The notes under the pieces are model-generated. The model saw nothing but the letters and a program-made list of their open reading frames with translations, made no database searches and was not told where the DNA came from. A program made the translations under genes and the position numbers. DNA of 64,000 nt from Curvibacter sp. (lineage in GTDB: Bacteria > Pseudomonadota > Gammaproteobacteria > Burkholderiales > Burkholderiaceae_C), in the NCBI GenBank assembly GCA_004293725.1, contig REAW01000010.1, positions 1 through 64,000 on the forward strand. The letters are read 5' to 3'. This document shows, piece by piece, positions 1-7,972 of the stretch. Every line of letters begins with the position of its first letter. The stretch's first letter is position 1.

Positions 1-99
1 GGGACGCACTGGCTAAAATCATCCCCACAGTTTAGCGTTTTGCTCCCTGCCAGCTCCGGCTGGCCCTCACTACAGGTTCCGCTTGCCGGAATACGTCTT
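1..99. other. Leader region upstream of ffh
   Basis: This short stretch at the window edge lies before the chosen ffh start. An in-frame ATG-less extension of ffh runs back to position 40, but the residues it would add do not resemble the SRP54 N domain. I see no convincing promoter hexamers and no RNA gene here. It probably holds the ffh promoter and leader. Confidence 0.4.
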
Positions 100-1464
100 A
101 TGGCTTCCGCCCTTACCGACAAACTCTCCCGCCTCGTTAAAGACCTGCGAGGCCAAGGACGCATCACCGAGTCCAATGTCACCGACATGCTCCGCGAAGT
201 GCGCATGGCGCTTCTGGAGGCCGACGTAGCCTTGCCCGTGGTGCGCGACTTTATTGCCCGGGTTAAAGAAAAAGCGCTGGGCCAGGAAGTCATGGGTTCG
301 CTGCAGCCGGGCCAGGTGCTGGTGAGCATCGTCAACCGCGAGCTGGCTGCCACCATGGGCGAAGGCGTGAGCGACATCAACCTCGCCGCCCAGCCGCCCG
401 CGGTCATTCTGATGGCGGGCCTGCAGGGTGCCGGTAAAACCACCACGACGGCCAAACTGGCCAAGCACCTCATCGAGAAGCGCAAAAAGAAAGTGCTTAC
501 GGTTTCGGGCGACGTGTACCGCCCCGCGGCGATTGAGCAGCTCAAAACCGTGACAGCCCAGGCGGGTGCCGAGTGGTTCCCCTCCACGCCGGACCAAAAG
601 CCGGTAGACATTGGCCGCGCCGCGCTGGACTACGCCAAAAAGCACTTCTTTGACGTGCTGCTGGTCGATACCGCCGGTCGCCTGGCGATTGATGAAGCCT
701 TGATGGCCGAGATCAAGAACCTGCACGCGGCGCTGAACCCGGTGGAAACCTTGTTTGTGGTGGACGCCATGCAGGGCCAGGATGCGGTCAACACCGCCAA
801 GGCCTTTAAAGAAGCGCTGCCACTCACCGGCATCATTCTCACCAAGACGGACGGCGATTCGCGCGGCGGTGCCGCGCTGTCGGTGCGGCAGATCACCGGC
901 GCGCCCATCAAGTTTGCGGGTACCAGTGAGAAGCTGGATGGCCTGGAAGTGTTTGACGCTGAACGCCACGCCGGCCGCATTTTGGGCATGGGCGACATCG
1001 TGGCGCTGGTGGAGCAAGTCACCGCCGGTGTGGACATGGAGGCTGCCAAAAAGCTGGCCGACAAAGTCAAGAGCGGCGCGGGGTTTGACCTGAACGACTT
1101 TTTGGCCCAAATTCAGCAAATGAAGCAAATGGGTGGTCTCTCCAGCCTCATGGACAAATTGCCCGCCGCCATGGCCGCCAAGGCTGGTCAGGTGGACATG
1201 AACAAGGCCGAGAAAGACATCAAGCGCAAGGAAGGCATCATCCACAGCATGACACCGCTGGAGCGCCGCAAGCCCGACCTCATCAAAGCCACCCGCAAGC
1301 GCCGCATTGCTGCTGGTGCGGGTGTGCATGTGCAGGAAGTCAACCGCATGCTCAAGGAGTTTGAGCAGATGCAGGACATGATGAAGAAGATGAAGGGCGG
1401 CGGCATGATGAAGATGATGAAGCGTCTGGGCGGAATGAAGGGCATGCCCAAAATGCCGTTTTGA
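100..1464 (+). CDS. ffh: Signal recognition particle GTPase Ffh
   Basis: Ffh is the SRP54-type GTPase that binds 4.5S RNA and signal sequences and delivers nascent membrane proteins to FtsY. The 454-residue product has the helical N domain, a G domain with P-loop GLQGAGKTTT near residue 108, DTAGR and TKTDGD motifs, and a methionine-rich M domain ending in repeated Met/Lys/Gly (MMKKMKGGGMMKMM). The ATG at 100 is chosen because MASALTDKLSR is a typical family N terminus; upstream in-frame residues look non-coding. The stop overlaps the ATG of the next gene by one base, which suggests translational coupling. Length and motifs are normal. Confidence 0.96.
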   Translation: MASALTDKLSRLVKDLRGQGRITESNVTDMLREVRMALLEADVALPVVRDFIARVKEKALGQEVMGSLQPGQVLVSIVNRELAATMGEGVSDINLAAQPPAVILMAGLQGAGKTTTTAKLAKHLIEKRKKKVLTVSGDVYRPAAIEQLKTVTAQAGAEWFPSTPDQKPVDIGRAALDYAKKHFFDVLLVDTAGRLAIDEALMAEIKNLHAALNPVETLFVVDAMQGQDAVNTAKAFKEALPLTGIILTKTDGDSRGGAALSVRQITGAPIKFAGTSEKLDGLEVFDAERHAGRILGMGDIVALVEQVTAGVDMEAAKKLADKVKSGAGFDLNDFLAQIQQMKQMGGLSSLMDKLPAAMAAKAGQVDMNKAEKDIKRKEGIIHSMTPLERRKPDLIKATRKRRIAAGAGVHVQEVNRMLKEFEQMQDMMKKMKGGGMMKMMKRLGGMKGMPKMPF

Positions 1465-2363
1465 TGCCAAGCCACTCGCAGGCGCAAGTATTCAAGGGTA
1501 TTGGCCTGGCCATAGCGGCCATGGCCTGCTTTGCCACCCTGGACACCACCACCAAATGGGTCTCCCTGAGCGCACCGCTCATGGTTGCCATGTTTTTTCG
1601 CTATGCATTTCAGGCGGTTGTTACGACTGCCATAGAGTTGCCGCGCCAAGGGCGGGCGTTGCTGCACACCGCACACCTCGGGCTTCATATCCTGCGCGGT
1701 GCGCTGCTGTTGGCAACCAGCGTGTTTGCGTTTCTTAGCCTCAAGCACATGCCGGTGGGCGAGTTCACCGCCATCGTGCTGCTCACCCCGCTCATCGTGA
1801 CGCTCTTGGCGGCGCGCATGTTGCATGAAAAAGTTTCGCGGTTGCGCGTGTTGTTGGTTGCGGGCGGGTTCGTCGGCACGCTGGCCATCGTCCGGCCCCA
1901 AGGGGCCGACTTCAACTGGGCGCTGCTGTTTCCCGTCGGGGTGGTCATTGCCAATGCCGGTTTTCAGCTCTTAACCAGCCGCATGACCCGGACTGAAGAT
2001 TCGATGACCATGCAGTTCTACACCGGCTGGACCGGTGCGCTGGTGGCTGCGCTGGCGCTGCCCTTTGCGTGGGAACCCATCGCCTCGCCCTGGGTGTGGG
2101 GCGGCTTGCTCTTTATGGGTGTGATGGGGAGCTTGGGCCACTTCATTCTCATACTGGCCTACCAGCGCGCTCCCGCTGCGGTGCTCATGCCCTATATGTA
2201 CGCCCAGATCGCATTTGCCATGCTGGGTGGCTGGCTGATCTTCGCGCATGTGCCTGACCGCTGGACGCTGGCTGGCATGGCCCTGATTGCCGTGTGTGGC
2301 GCAGCCGGTGCGTGGCTAACCGCGCACGAAAGCCGGGCGGCGGCGGAAGCGCCTGAGCACTGA
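1464..2363 (+). CDS. EamA/DMT-family permease
   Basis: This 299-residue, very hydrophobic protein has about ten predicted transmembrane helices arranged as two EamA repeats, typical of drug/metabolite transporters. FATLDTTTKW in the first helix and the MPYMYAQIAFAMLGGW segment in the second repeat fit the family. The ATG at 1464 shares its first base with the last base of the ffh stop codon (TGATG), implying coupling to ffh. The substrate cannot be read from sequence; many relatives export amino acids or metabolites. Confidence 0.85.
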   Translation: MPSHSQAQVFKGIGLAIAAMACFATLDTTTKWVSLSAPLMVAMFFRYAFQAVVTTAIELPRQGRALLHTAHLGLHILRGALLLATSVFAFLSLKHMPVGEFTAIVLLTPLIVTLLAARMLHEKVSRLRVLLVAGGFVGTLAIVRPQGADFNWALLFPVGVVIANAGFQLLTSRMTRTEDSMTMQFYTGWTGALVAALALPFAWEPIASPWVWGGLLFMGVMGSLGHFILILAYQRAPAAVLMPYMYAQIAFAMLGGWLIFAHVPDRWTLAGMALIAVCGAAGAWLTAHESRAAAEAPEH

Positions 2364-2411
2364 GAGATTTTTGGCTTGGGGTGAAAACGGCCTCTTGAGC
2401 ACGTGGATATT

Positions 2412-2438
2412 TCGCTAGTAGCTACAAAAGTAATAGCG
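2412..2438 (+). repeat. Dispersed palindromic repeat, copy 1
   Basis: The core is GCTAC, AAAAGTA, ATAGC, a 5-bp hairpin with one G-T wobble, preceded by CGCTAGTA in place of the usual CGCAAGTA. It belongs to the nine-copy family listed here and lies just downstream of the EamA permease. Confidence 0.55.
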
Positions 2439-2465
2439 TTGTGACGGTCAAAAGAGTTGGCGGCA

Positions 2466-2539
2466 GAGCGGGGAGTCCGGGCGCCCGCCTCATACTGCCA
2501 AACGCGCAGAAATCGGCGGAGCCCCGGACTCCCCACTCT
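2466..2539. repeat. Long inverted repeat (possible remnant of a small non-autonomous element)
   Basis: A perfect 12-bp inverted repeat (GGGGAGTCCGGG at 2470-2481 and its complement at 2523-2534) encloses 41 bases. The arms extend imperfectly outward to AGAG/CTCT and inward through GC-rich sequence. There is no T tract, so a simple intrinsic terminator is unlikely. It could be a miniature element or a foldback repeat. Confidence 0.45.
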
Positions 2540-2818
2540 TGGGGCGAAATGGTGTGTTTACGGGCCCATACCGGTTCAGCGCGCTCAGTGCCTGGGCTAT
2601 AGTGCGAGCCACTAACAACTACGCGCACTGGGTTGAGCACACTTGGGCAGCGCGGCACGGAGGAGTCGGGTTTCATGGCGCAATTTATGGCTGCAAGTAA
2701 ACACAAAAATGCGGGCACATCCCTTATGGCAAGGGGCTTTCCATGCAAGTTGTAGGCATGAATATCCGACAGGGGTCTGGAATATTCGACTCGGCTACTT
2801 CAAGTTGAACAGCACAAG

Positions 2819-3295
2819 ATGCCACGTACTCAAGCGACAGATCAGGGCGAGCAGAAGGTGCTCGACGACATTCAGAAATTCGGTTGGCATTGCATGCACG
2901 TCCTTGGAGACGAAGAGAACGAGCCGTTCTCATACACGATCGGGCTATTCCAAACTTATGGTCAGCCCGAGTTGCTAATCTATGGGCTTCCCCGAGAAGT
3001 CGCCCATGCTGTTCTTACTATTGCTGCAGAGGCTGCAGCCAAAGATAAGCCATTCGATCTGAACGAACCGACTGACGAATTTCTCGAAGGCTATGCTTGT
3101 GTCTTTGTCCCTGTGCCATTGGCGGAGTATCCAGAACATGTAGGGTTCGCTCGCTGGTACTACGAGGGTGATAAGTTTCCCGTACAGCAGATTGTTTGGC
3201 CATCTAAGTCCGGACACTTTCCATGGCACGCAAATGCGACAGATGCCTTCCGATCAAAGCAACCGGTGCTTGGTCAGCATGAACGAGGCGTTTAA
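2819..3295 (+). CDS. DUF4262 domain protein
   Basis: The 158-residue soluble protein matches the DUF4262 pattern: an N-terminal GWHCMHVLGDEENEPFSYTIGL stretch (shown in part), then PELLIYGL, an acidic middle region and a C-terminal WPSKSGHFPW segment. The family's molecular function is unknown to me. The codons are visibly more AT-rich than in the neighbours, and the gene stands alone between two repeat-bearing intergenic regions, which suggests recent acquisition. The ATG at 2819 is the first plausible start, without a strong ribosome binding site. Confidence 0.8.
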   Translation: MPRTQATDQGEQKVLDDIQKFGWHCMHVLGDEENEPFSYTIGLFQTYGQPELLIYGLPREVAHAVLTIAAEAAAKDKPFDLNEPTDEFLEGYACVFVPVPLAEYPEHVGFARWYYEGDKFPVQQIVWPSKSGHFPWHANATDAFRSKQPVLGQHERGV

Positions 3296-3678
3296 CCGGT
3301 CGGCCTACTCGGACACACAGCAGCAGGTTGCCGCTGCGCGGCGGTTGCTGCGTGCCGGTGGCCTCCAGCGTTGACCTGCTTTTTAGTGACTGCTTTGCAG
3401 TAATGCATCAGACCGCTTCCAGCGTCACCGGAGTCCGCAAGCTGTTCGGTTCGCTGCCACCTAGCCTCAGGGCTGGCAAGGCTTCAATAGCGCAATCGCA
3501 CGCCAGCGCTCATGGAGTATGAGCAGGTAGCTCCTGAAACTATAGCAATTCTATTCAGCCACCCAGCATTTTCCGGCCGGTTTTGCCACGAACGCGCCGC
3601 GCTCAAAGTGGAGATGTTCCCACTCTGTCGGTCGCATACCGCACAGACACTGCGCGCGCTTGCTTCGCACAATGGCGC
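3296..3678. other. Intergenic region, no gene seen
   Basis: The stretch after the DUF4262 gene starts with a GC-rich region able to form an imperfect hairpin (about 3320-3365) and carries another dispersed repeat copy at 3514-3547. No reading frame here has recognisable protein character. A TTG-initiated extension of the next gene reaches back to 3583 but looks non-coding. Confidence 0.45.
3514..3547 (+). repeat. Dispersed palindromic repeat, copy 2
   Basis: GGAGTATGAGCAGGTAGCTC followed by CTGAAACTATAGCA matches the family layout of GGAATATG, CGCAAG, TAGCT and a final ATAGCA, with several substitutions. It is intergenic and precedes the hydroxylase-like gene. Confidence 0.5.
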
Positions 3679-4236
3679 ATGCCCATATTCACCATCGAAC
3701 AAAGCGACACCACTTACTTTGCAGACTTTGTGGTGTATGGCGTGGGTGCGACAGCGCTGGCTGTCTTCCTGGCCATCTATGCGCCACAGGCTTTGCGTTG
3801 GTGGTTCGCGCTGTGGGTCGTAGGTGGGCTGGCGTATTGGACCCTGATTGAATACGTTGTGCACCGCTTTGTCTTGCATCGACTTCCGCCCTTTCGGGCG
3901 ATGCACGAAATGCACCACATCAATCCGCGCGCATTCATCGGCACCCCCACCATCGTGACAATGGCGCTGTTTGCGTTGTTGGTTTTCTTGCCCGCGTTAC
4001 TGGCAGCAAACATCTGGGTGGCGAGTGCGCTGACGCTGGGCGTGCTGCTGGGCTATATCACGTACTCGGTCGTGCACCATGCCGCTCACCATTGGCGCAG
4101 TTCTAGCGCATGGCTGAAGCGTCGAAAGAAATTGCATGGCCTGCACCACCAAAGCGGGCAGACTAGAAACTACGGTGTCACCACCAGCGTGTGGGACCAC
4201 GTGTTTCGTAGCATACGCAGCACCCCTGTCGGGTAA
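3679..4236 (+). CDS. Fatty acid hydroxylase-type membrane di-iron protein
   Basis: This 185-residue membrane protein carries the histidine clusters of the sterol desaturase/fatty acid hydroxylase superfamily: HRFVLH, HEMHH, HHAAHH and HGLHH. These ligate a di-iron centre that hydroxylates lipid chains. About four transmembrane segments separate the clusters. The ATG at 3679 gives MPIFTIEQ and is the first ATG; a TTG at 3583 would add 32 residues that do not look like the family. The lipid substrate is unknown. Confidence 0.8.
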   Translation: MPIFTIEQSDTTYFADFVVYGVGATALAVFLAIYAPQALRWWFALWVVGGLAYWTLIEYVVHRFVLHRLPPFRAMHEMHHINPRAFIGTPTIVTMALFALLVFLPALLAANIWVASALTLGVLLGYITYSVVHHAAHHWRSSSAWLKRRKKLHGLHHQSGQTRNYGVTTSVWDHVFRSIRSTPVG

Positions 4237-4325
4237 GGGCTGCAGGTCGCCTGACGGTTTTCCTTTGGCATCCGCCGCAGGGTGGGGTCGCGCCGTGTTG
4301 TGCCGTTGTCGATCAAGCCGCGCAA

Positions 4326-5015
4326 TTAGCGTGGAAACACTGTTTCCACGTTCAAGCCTTGCTGCGCAAGCAACTTTTCCAGTGCGGGCATCAGGGGCCC
4401 CAGCTTTTCTTCGACCGCCGCGCGCACGGTATCCACCATCACTTGCGTGCTGCGTTCTATCTCGATATTGAGTGCCGCGCCGGCAGCCTTGTGCTCAAAC
4501 GTGGTCATGCGCCGCGTTTCGGGGATCAGCCATACCTCGAACCAACCGGCTGTTTTGTCCACGTCCGCAATGGTCAGGCTGGCGCCATTGATAGCGATGT
4601 AGCCTTTGGCGAAGATGTAGCGCAGCCACTCGGGCGGCACGCCGATACGGATGCAGTAGTTGGCCTCTTGCTGGCGCACTTCCAGCACCTTTGCGCAAAA
4701 GTCCACATGGCCGGAGAGCGGGTGGCCGCCGATCTCCGCGCCATCTTTGGCAGCGCGCTCAGAATTGACCTTGCTGCCTTGTTCAAAGGATGCCAGCGTG
4801 GTGATGCGCAGGCTCTGCACCATCACATCAAAGCGTGCACGGTCGTTTGGCAGCACATCGGTCACGGTCAGGCACACGCCGTCGATGGCCACACTGGCGC
4901 CTACCGCCAGGTCTTTGCAAAACCCGGCGGGAAACGCGATGTCAAAGGTGCGGATTCCGTCCGCGTCTTGCAACCGTTCGATCGTTGCAACGGCTTGCAC
5001 AATTCCGGTAAACAT
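4326..5015 (-). CDS. ribE: Riboflavin synthase, alpha subunit type
   Basis: RibE dismutates two 6,7-dimethyl-8-ribityllumazine molecules to riboflavin and a pyrimidine product. The 229-residue protein starts with the diagnostic MFTGIVQ and shows the two lumazine-binding repeats: GASVAIDGVCLTVT with GGHPLSGHVD in the first, and KGYIAINGASLTI with LIPET in the second. It closely follows the Escherichia coli type throughout. It stands apart from other rib genes and lies 39 bases downstream of miaB on the same strand. No FMN riboswitch is seen upstream. Confidence 0.95.
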   Translation of the reverse strand: MFTGIVQAVATIERLQDADGIRTFDIAFPAGFCKDLAVGASVAIDGVCLTVTDVLPNDRARFDVMVQSLRITTLASFEQGSKVNSERAAKDGAEIGGHPLSGHVDFCAKVLEVRQQEANYCIRIGVPPEWLRYIFAKGYIAINGASLTIADVDKTAGWFEVWLIPETRRMTTFEHKAAGAALNIEIERSTQVMVDTVRAAVEEKLGPLMPALEKLLAQQGLNVETVFPR

Positions 5016-5054
5016 GGTCTGAGGTTCCTGTTATTCAGAGACAACGCAAATGGT

Positions 5055-6395
5055 TCAGGCCAATGCGGTTTCAGCCGTCAGCACTTCACCGCGCAAGGTG
5101 TAGCTGCGTGTTTCGGTAATCTTCACATCCACCAGTTGGCCCACCAGGCGCGGGTGGCCGGCAAAGTTGACCACGCGGTTGCATTCGGTGCGGCCCATTA
5201 GTTCGCCGTTGTCACGTTTGCTGCTGCCTTCCACCAAGATGCGCTGCACCGTGCCCAGGCGCTGATTGCTGATGGTGGCAATGTTGGCGTTGATGGCGGC
5301 TTGCAGCTCTTGCAGGCGCGCCAGCTTCACTTCGTGCGGCGTGTCGTCGTGCAGGTTGGCCGCGGGCGTGCCGGGGCGGGGGCTGAAGATGAAACTGAAG
5401 GAGTTGTCAAAGCCAATGTCGGCGATGAGCTTCATCATCTTGGCGTGGTCTTCGTCCGTTTCGCCGGGGAAGCCGACGATGAAGTCCGAGCTGATGGACA
5501 TGTCGGGTCGGATGGCGCGTAGCTTGCGAATGGTGCTTTTGTATTCCATGGCCGTGTAGCCGCGCTTCATGGCCATCAAAATCTTGTCGCTGCCGTGCTG
5601 CACTGGCAGGTGCAGGTGGCTCACGAGCTTGGGCAGTTTTTCGTACGCCGCTATCAGGCTGGGCGTGAATTCGTTGGGGTGGCTGGTGGTGTAGCGGATG
5701 CGCTCGATGCCGGGAATGTCGCTCACATATTCCAGCAGGGTGGCAAAGTCGGCCATCTCGCCGCCTGCAGTGAGGGGGGCGCGCCAGGCATTCACGTTTT
5801 GGCCCAGCAGGTTTACCTCTTTCACGCCCTGGTCGGCCAGGCCGGCAATTTCTACCAACACGTCTTCAAACGGGCGGTTTACTTCTTCGCCCCGTGTGTA
5901 GGGCACCACGCAGTAGCTGCAGTACTTGCTGCAACCTTCCATGATGCTCACGAAGGCGCTGGCACCGTCCACTTTGGCGGGGGGCAGATGGTCAAACTTC
6001 TCAATCTCGGGGAAGCTGATGTCCACCTGCGGCTTGTTTTGCAGTGCGCGCTGGTTTAGGAGCTCGGGCAGGCGGTGCAGGGTTTGCGGGCCGAACACCA
6101 CGTCCACATACGGTGCGCGCTTGATGATCTCGGCGCCTTCCTGGCTGGCCACGCAGCCGCCCACGCCAATCTGCACGCCTTTGGCTTTGAGGTGTTTGAT
6201 GCGGCCCAGGTCGCTAAACACTTTTTCTTGCGCCTTTTCGCGCACCGAGCAGGTGTTGAAGAGGATGAGGTCGGCCTGCTCCACGTCGTCGGTCGATTCG
6301 TAGCCTTGGGCGGCACCCATTACGTCGGCCATCTTGTCCGAGTCGTACTCGTTCATTTGGCAGCCGAAGGTTTTGATAAATACTTTTTTGGACAT
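5055..6395 (-). CDS. miaB: tRNA-2-methylthio-N6-dimethylallyladenosine synthase MiaB
   Basis: MiaB is a radical SAM methylthiotransferase that adds a methylthio group to i6A37 of tRNAs reading UNN codons. The 446-residue product begins [15 protein letters not shown] (UPF0004 domain with its three cluster cysteines), carries the radical [18 protein letters not shown] motif near residue 150, and ends with a TRAM domain. The start at 6395 follows an AGGA ribosome binding site; an upstream in-frame extension is not family-like. A dispersed repeat copy lies just upstream. Confidence 0.96.
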   Translation of the reverse strand: MSKKVFIKTFGCQMNEYDSDKMADVMGAAQGYESTDDVEQADLILFNTCSVREKAQEKVFSDLGRIKHLKAKGVQIGVGGCVASQEGAEIIKRAPYVDVVFGPQTLHRLPELLNQRALQNKPQVDISFPEIEKFDHLPPAKVDGASAFVSIMEGCSKYCSYCVVPYTRGEEVNRPFEDVLVEIAGLADQGVKEVNLLGQNVNAWRAPLTAGGEMADFATLLEYVSDIPGIERIRYTTSHPNEFTPSLIAAYEKLPKLVSHLHLPVQHGSDKILMAMKRGYTAMEYKSTIRKLRAIRPDMSISSDFIVGFPGETDEDHAKMMKLIADIGFDNSFSFIFSPRPGTPAANLHDDTPHEVKLARLQELQAAINANIATISNQRLGTVQRILVEGSSKRDNGELMGRTECNRVVNFAGHPRLVGQLVDVKITETRSYTLRGEVLTAETALA

Positions 6396-6409
6396 GATGG
6401 GTCCTGCGA

Positions 6410-6437
6410 TGCTATAAATATGAGAGCTGCTTGCGCA
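6410..6437 (-). repeat. Dispersed palindromic repeat, copy 3
   Basis: Read on the minus strand the sequence is TGCGCAAGCAGCTCTCATAT followed by TTATAGCA, which closely parallels copy 6 near hemL. It sits upstream of miaB, between that gene and a small exported protein. Confidence 0.55.
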
Positions 6438-6509
6438 GGCGGAGTGGGCACTAAAGGCAAAATGACTCAAAACCAATAGCGCCAAACCAATGGCGCCAAA
6501 GTAGCCCGG

Positions 6510-6902
6510 TTAACGGGAGTAAGGGGGCGCGCTGGGCATGAGTTTGGCTTCCACCTCGGTCAGCACCCACACCTCGTGCAGCATGCCTTGCGGCTCAAGC
6601 AGGTAAACCACGGGCAACGCCTGGCCAATCAGGGAGGCCGACATGGCCAGCATTCCGTTGGCGCCGCGGATGCGCGCGCCAGGGGAGAGGCGCGCAACCT
6701 TGTTGTTCAGCAGCACCTCGGGTGGCGTCACCACTTGCAAGGTGCCGCGCATCGCTTTGGGGGGGAAGGTGCGCACCGCCACGGAAACGGTGCCGGTGCT
6801 GTCGGTCAACACCTGGGTGGTGGGGCTGGTCTGTGCCATGCCGCCCAAGGGCAGGGTGGCCAGCACAGAGAGTGCGCACAGGGCGCGAAGGCAGCGGTTC
6901 AT
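6510..6902 (-). CDS. Hypothetical exported protein
   Basis: The 130-residue product has a clear Sec signal peptide (MNRCLRALCALSVLATLPLG, probable cleavage after GGMAQ) and a mature domain of roughly 105 residues with no motif I recognise. The ATG at 6902 is chosen because it places the signal peptide at the N terminus; a longer frame to 6962 adds 20 polar residues. It lies between the tRNA-Met gene and miaB on the same strand. Function unknown, presumably periplasmic. Confidence 0.65.
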   Translation of the reverse strand: MNRCLRALCALSVLATLPLGGMAQTSPTTQVLTDSTGTVSVAVRTFPPKAMRGTLQVVTPPEVLLNNKVARLSPGARIRGANGMLAMSASLIGQALPVVYLLEPQGMLHEVWVLTEVEAKLMPSAPPYSR

Positions 6903-6962
6903 GGTGTGTATCCAGAGGCTGTGAAAGAAGGGCCCAATTTTACGGGCTGGGGCGGGTTGCAA

Positions 6963-6993
6963 AGAAAAACCCGCAGAGCTTGCGCGCTGCGGG
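6963..6993 (-). terminator. Intrinsic terminator after tRNA-Met
   Basis: On the minus strand CCCGCAG, a ten-base loop and CTGCGGG are followed by TTTTTCTTT. This is a standard stem and U tract about ten bases beyond the tRNA 3' end. Confidence 0.8.
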
Positions 6994-7002
6994 TTCTTGA
7001 TT

Positions 7003-7079
7003 TGGTGGTCGTAGGTGGATTTGAACCACCGACATCAGCATTATGAATGCTGCGCTCTAACCAACTGAGCTATACGACC
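7003..7079 (-). tRNA. tRNA-Met (CAT)
   Basis: The 77-nt minus-strand sequence folds as a cloverleaf with acceptor stem GGTCGTA/TACGACC, D-arm AGCTCAGTTGGTTAGAGC, anticodon loop TTCATAA and T-arm GGTGG-TTCAAAT-CCACC, with an encoded CCA. The anticodon is CAT. The G1-C72 acceptor pair excludes initiator tRNA. Elongator Met is the likely identity; a lysidine-modified tRNA-Ile2 cannot be fully excluded by eye. Confidence 0.93.
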
Positions 7080-7104
7080 GAAGACCAGAATTATAGACCA
7101 AAAT

Positions 7105-7884
7105 TTATTGGTGGGTAAAGTTGGCGGCGCGCTTGTTCACAAAGGCGTCCATGCCTTCTTTCTGGTCGGCGGTGGCAAACAGGGCGTGGAAGAGGCGGCG
7201 CTCAAACACGATGCCGTCGGCCAACGTGCCCTCAAACGCCCGGTTCACGGCCTCTTTGGCTGCCATCGTGGCGACTTGGGAGAAGGCGCAAATTTGCAGC
7301 GCCGCGCCCAGGGCCTCTTCCTGCAGCGTGGCCAGTGGCACCACACGGCTCACCAGTCCGGCGCGTTCGGCCTCGGTGGCGTCCATCATGCGGCCGGTCA
7401 GGGCCAGGTCCATTGCCTTGGCTTTGCCCACCGCGCGGGGTAGGCGCTGGGTGCCACCGGCGCCTGGGATGATGCCCAGCTTGATCTCGGGTTGGCCGAA
7501 CTTGGCGTTGTCAGCCGCGATGATGAAGTCGCACATCATGGCCAGCTCGCAGCCGCCGCCCAGCGCAAAGCCGCTCACTGCGGCAATCACCGGCTTGCGG
7601 ACGGAGCGAATGGTTTCCCAGTTGCGGGTGATGAAATCGCCTTTGTAGGCGTCTGCAAAGCTGAACTTGGCCATCACCGTGATGTCCGCGCCTGCGGCAA
7701 AGGCTTTTTCACTGCCGGTCAACACGATGCAACCAATGGCCGGGTCGGCGTCAAAACCCTTGAGGGCGGCGCCTAGCTCGTCCATGAGTTGGTCGTTCAG
7801 CGCATTCAGCGCTTTGGGGCGGTTCAGCGTGATGACGGCGACCTTCTCGCCTTCAATACGGGTGGTGATGCAGTCGTAGCTCAT
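7105..7884 (-). CDS. Enoyl-CoA hydratase/isomerase family protein
   Basis: This 259-residue crotonase-fold protein hydrates trans-2-enoyl-CoA in beta-oxidation or a related catabolic route. Both catalytic glutamates are present, in [11 protein letters not shown] and [19 protein letters not shown], and the oxyanion-hole segments KAFAAGADI and SGFALGGG are intact. The ATG at 7884 gives [12 protein letters not shown], a normal family start; the upstream extension is not family-like. It follows the M61 peptidase gene by 88 bases. It resembles short-chain hydratases of the PaaF/FadB' kind, but the exact substrate is not readable. Confidence 0.9.
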   Translation of the reverse strand: MSYDCITTRIEGEKVAVITLNRPKALNALNDQLMDELGAALKGFDADPAIGCIVLTGSEKAFAAGADITVMAKFSFADAYKGDFITRNWETIRSVRKPVIAAVSGFALGGGCELAMMCDFIIAADNAKFGQPEIKLGIIPGAGGTQRLPRAVGKAKAMDLALTGRMMDATEAERAGLVSRVVPLATLQEEALGAALQICAFSQVATMAAKEAVNRAFEGTLADGIVFERRLFHALFATADQKEGMDAFVNKRAANFTHQ

Positions 7885-7972
7885 GTTGGGGTCTCCAGAT
7901 TTTTTCGTCTTGGCACTATAGCGAGAAGGATTTGCGCAGGTCTGACACCGGAATGACTGCCACGCCCGGGGG

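Larger units (their letters stand above)
2364..2818. other. Intergenic region with inverted repeat and dispersed repeat
   Basis: No credible gene is visible in these 455 bases. They hold one copy of the dispersed GCTAT/ATAGC repeat (2412-2438), a long imperfect inverted repeat (2466-2539), and then lower-GC sequence leading into the DUF4262 gene. Reading frames on either strand are short and lack family resemblance. Confidence 0.5.

Noticed and set aside
70..1470. Long minus-strand open frame of 466 codons opposite ffh
   Set aside because: It is the antisense shadow of ffh, rich in His and Gln with no domain character; high GC keeps such frames open.
3286..3380. Possible integron attC site after the DUF4262 gene (GTTTAAC at the stop, GTTGACC about 85 bases later, hairpin between)
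   Set aside because: The right box departs from the GTTRRRY consensus, arm pairing is poor and there is no integron integrase nearby. A covariance-model search would settle it.
7003..7079. Initiator tRNA-fMet
   Set aside because: The acceptor stem has a paired G1-C72, whereas bacterial initiator tRNA has an unpaired first position.
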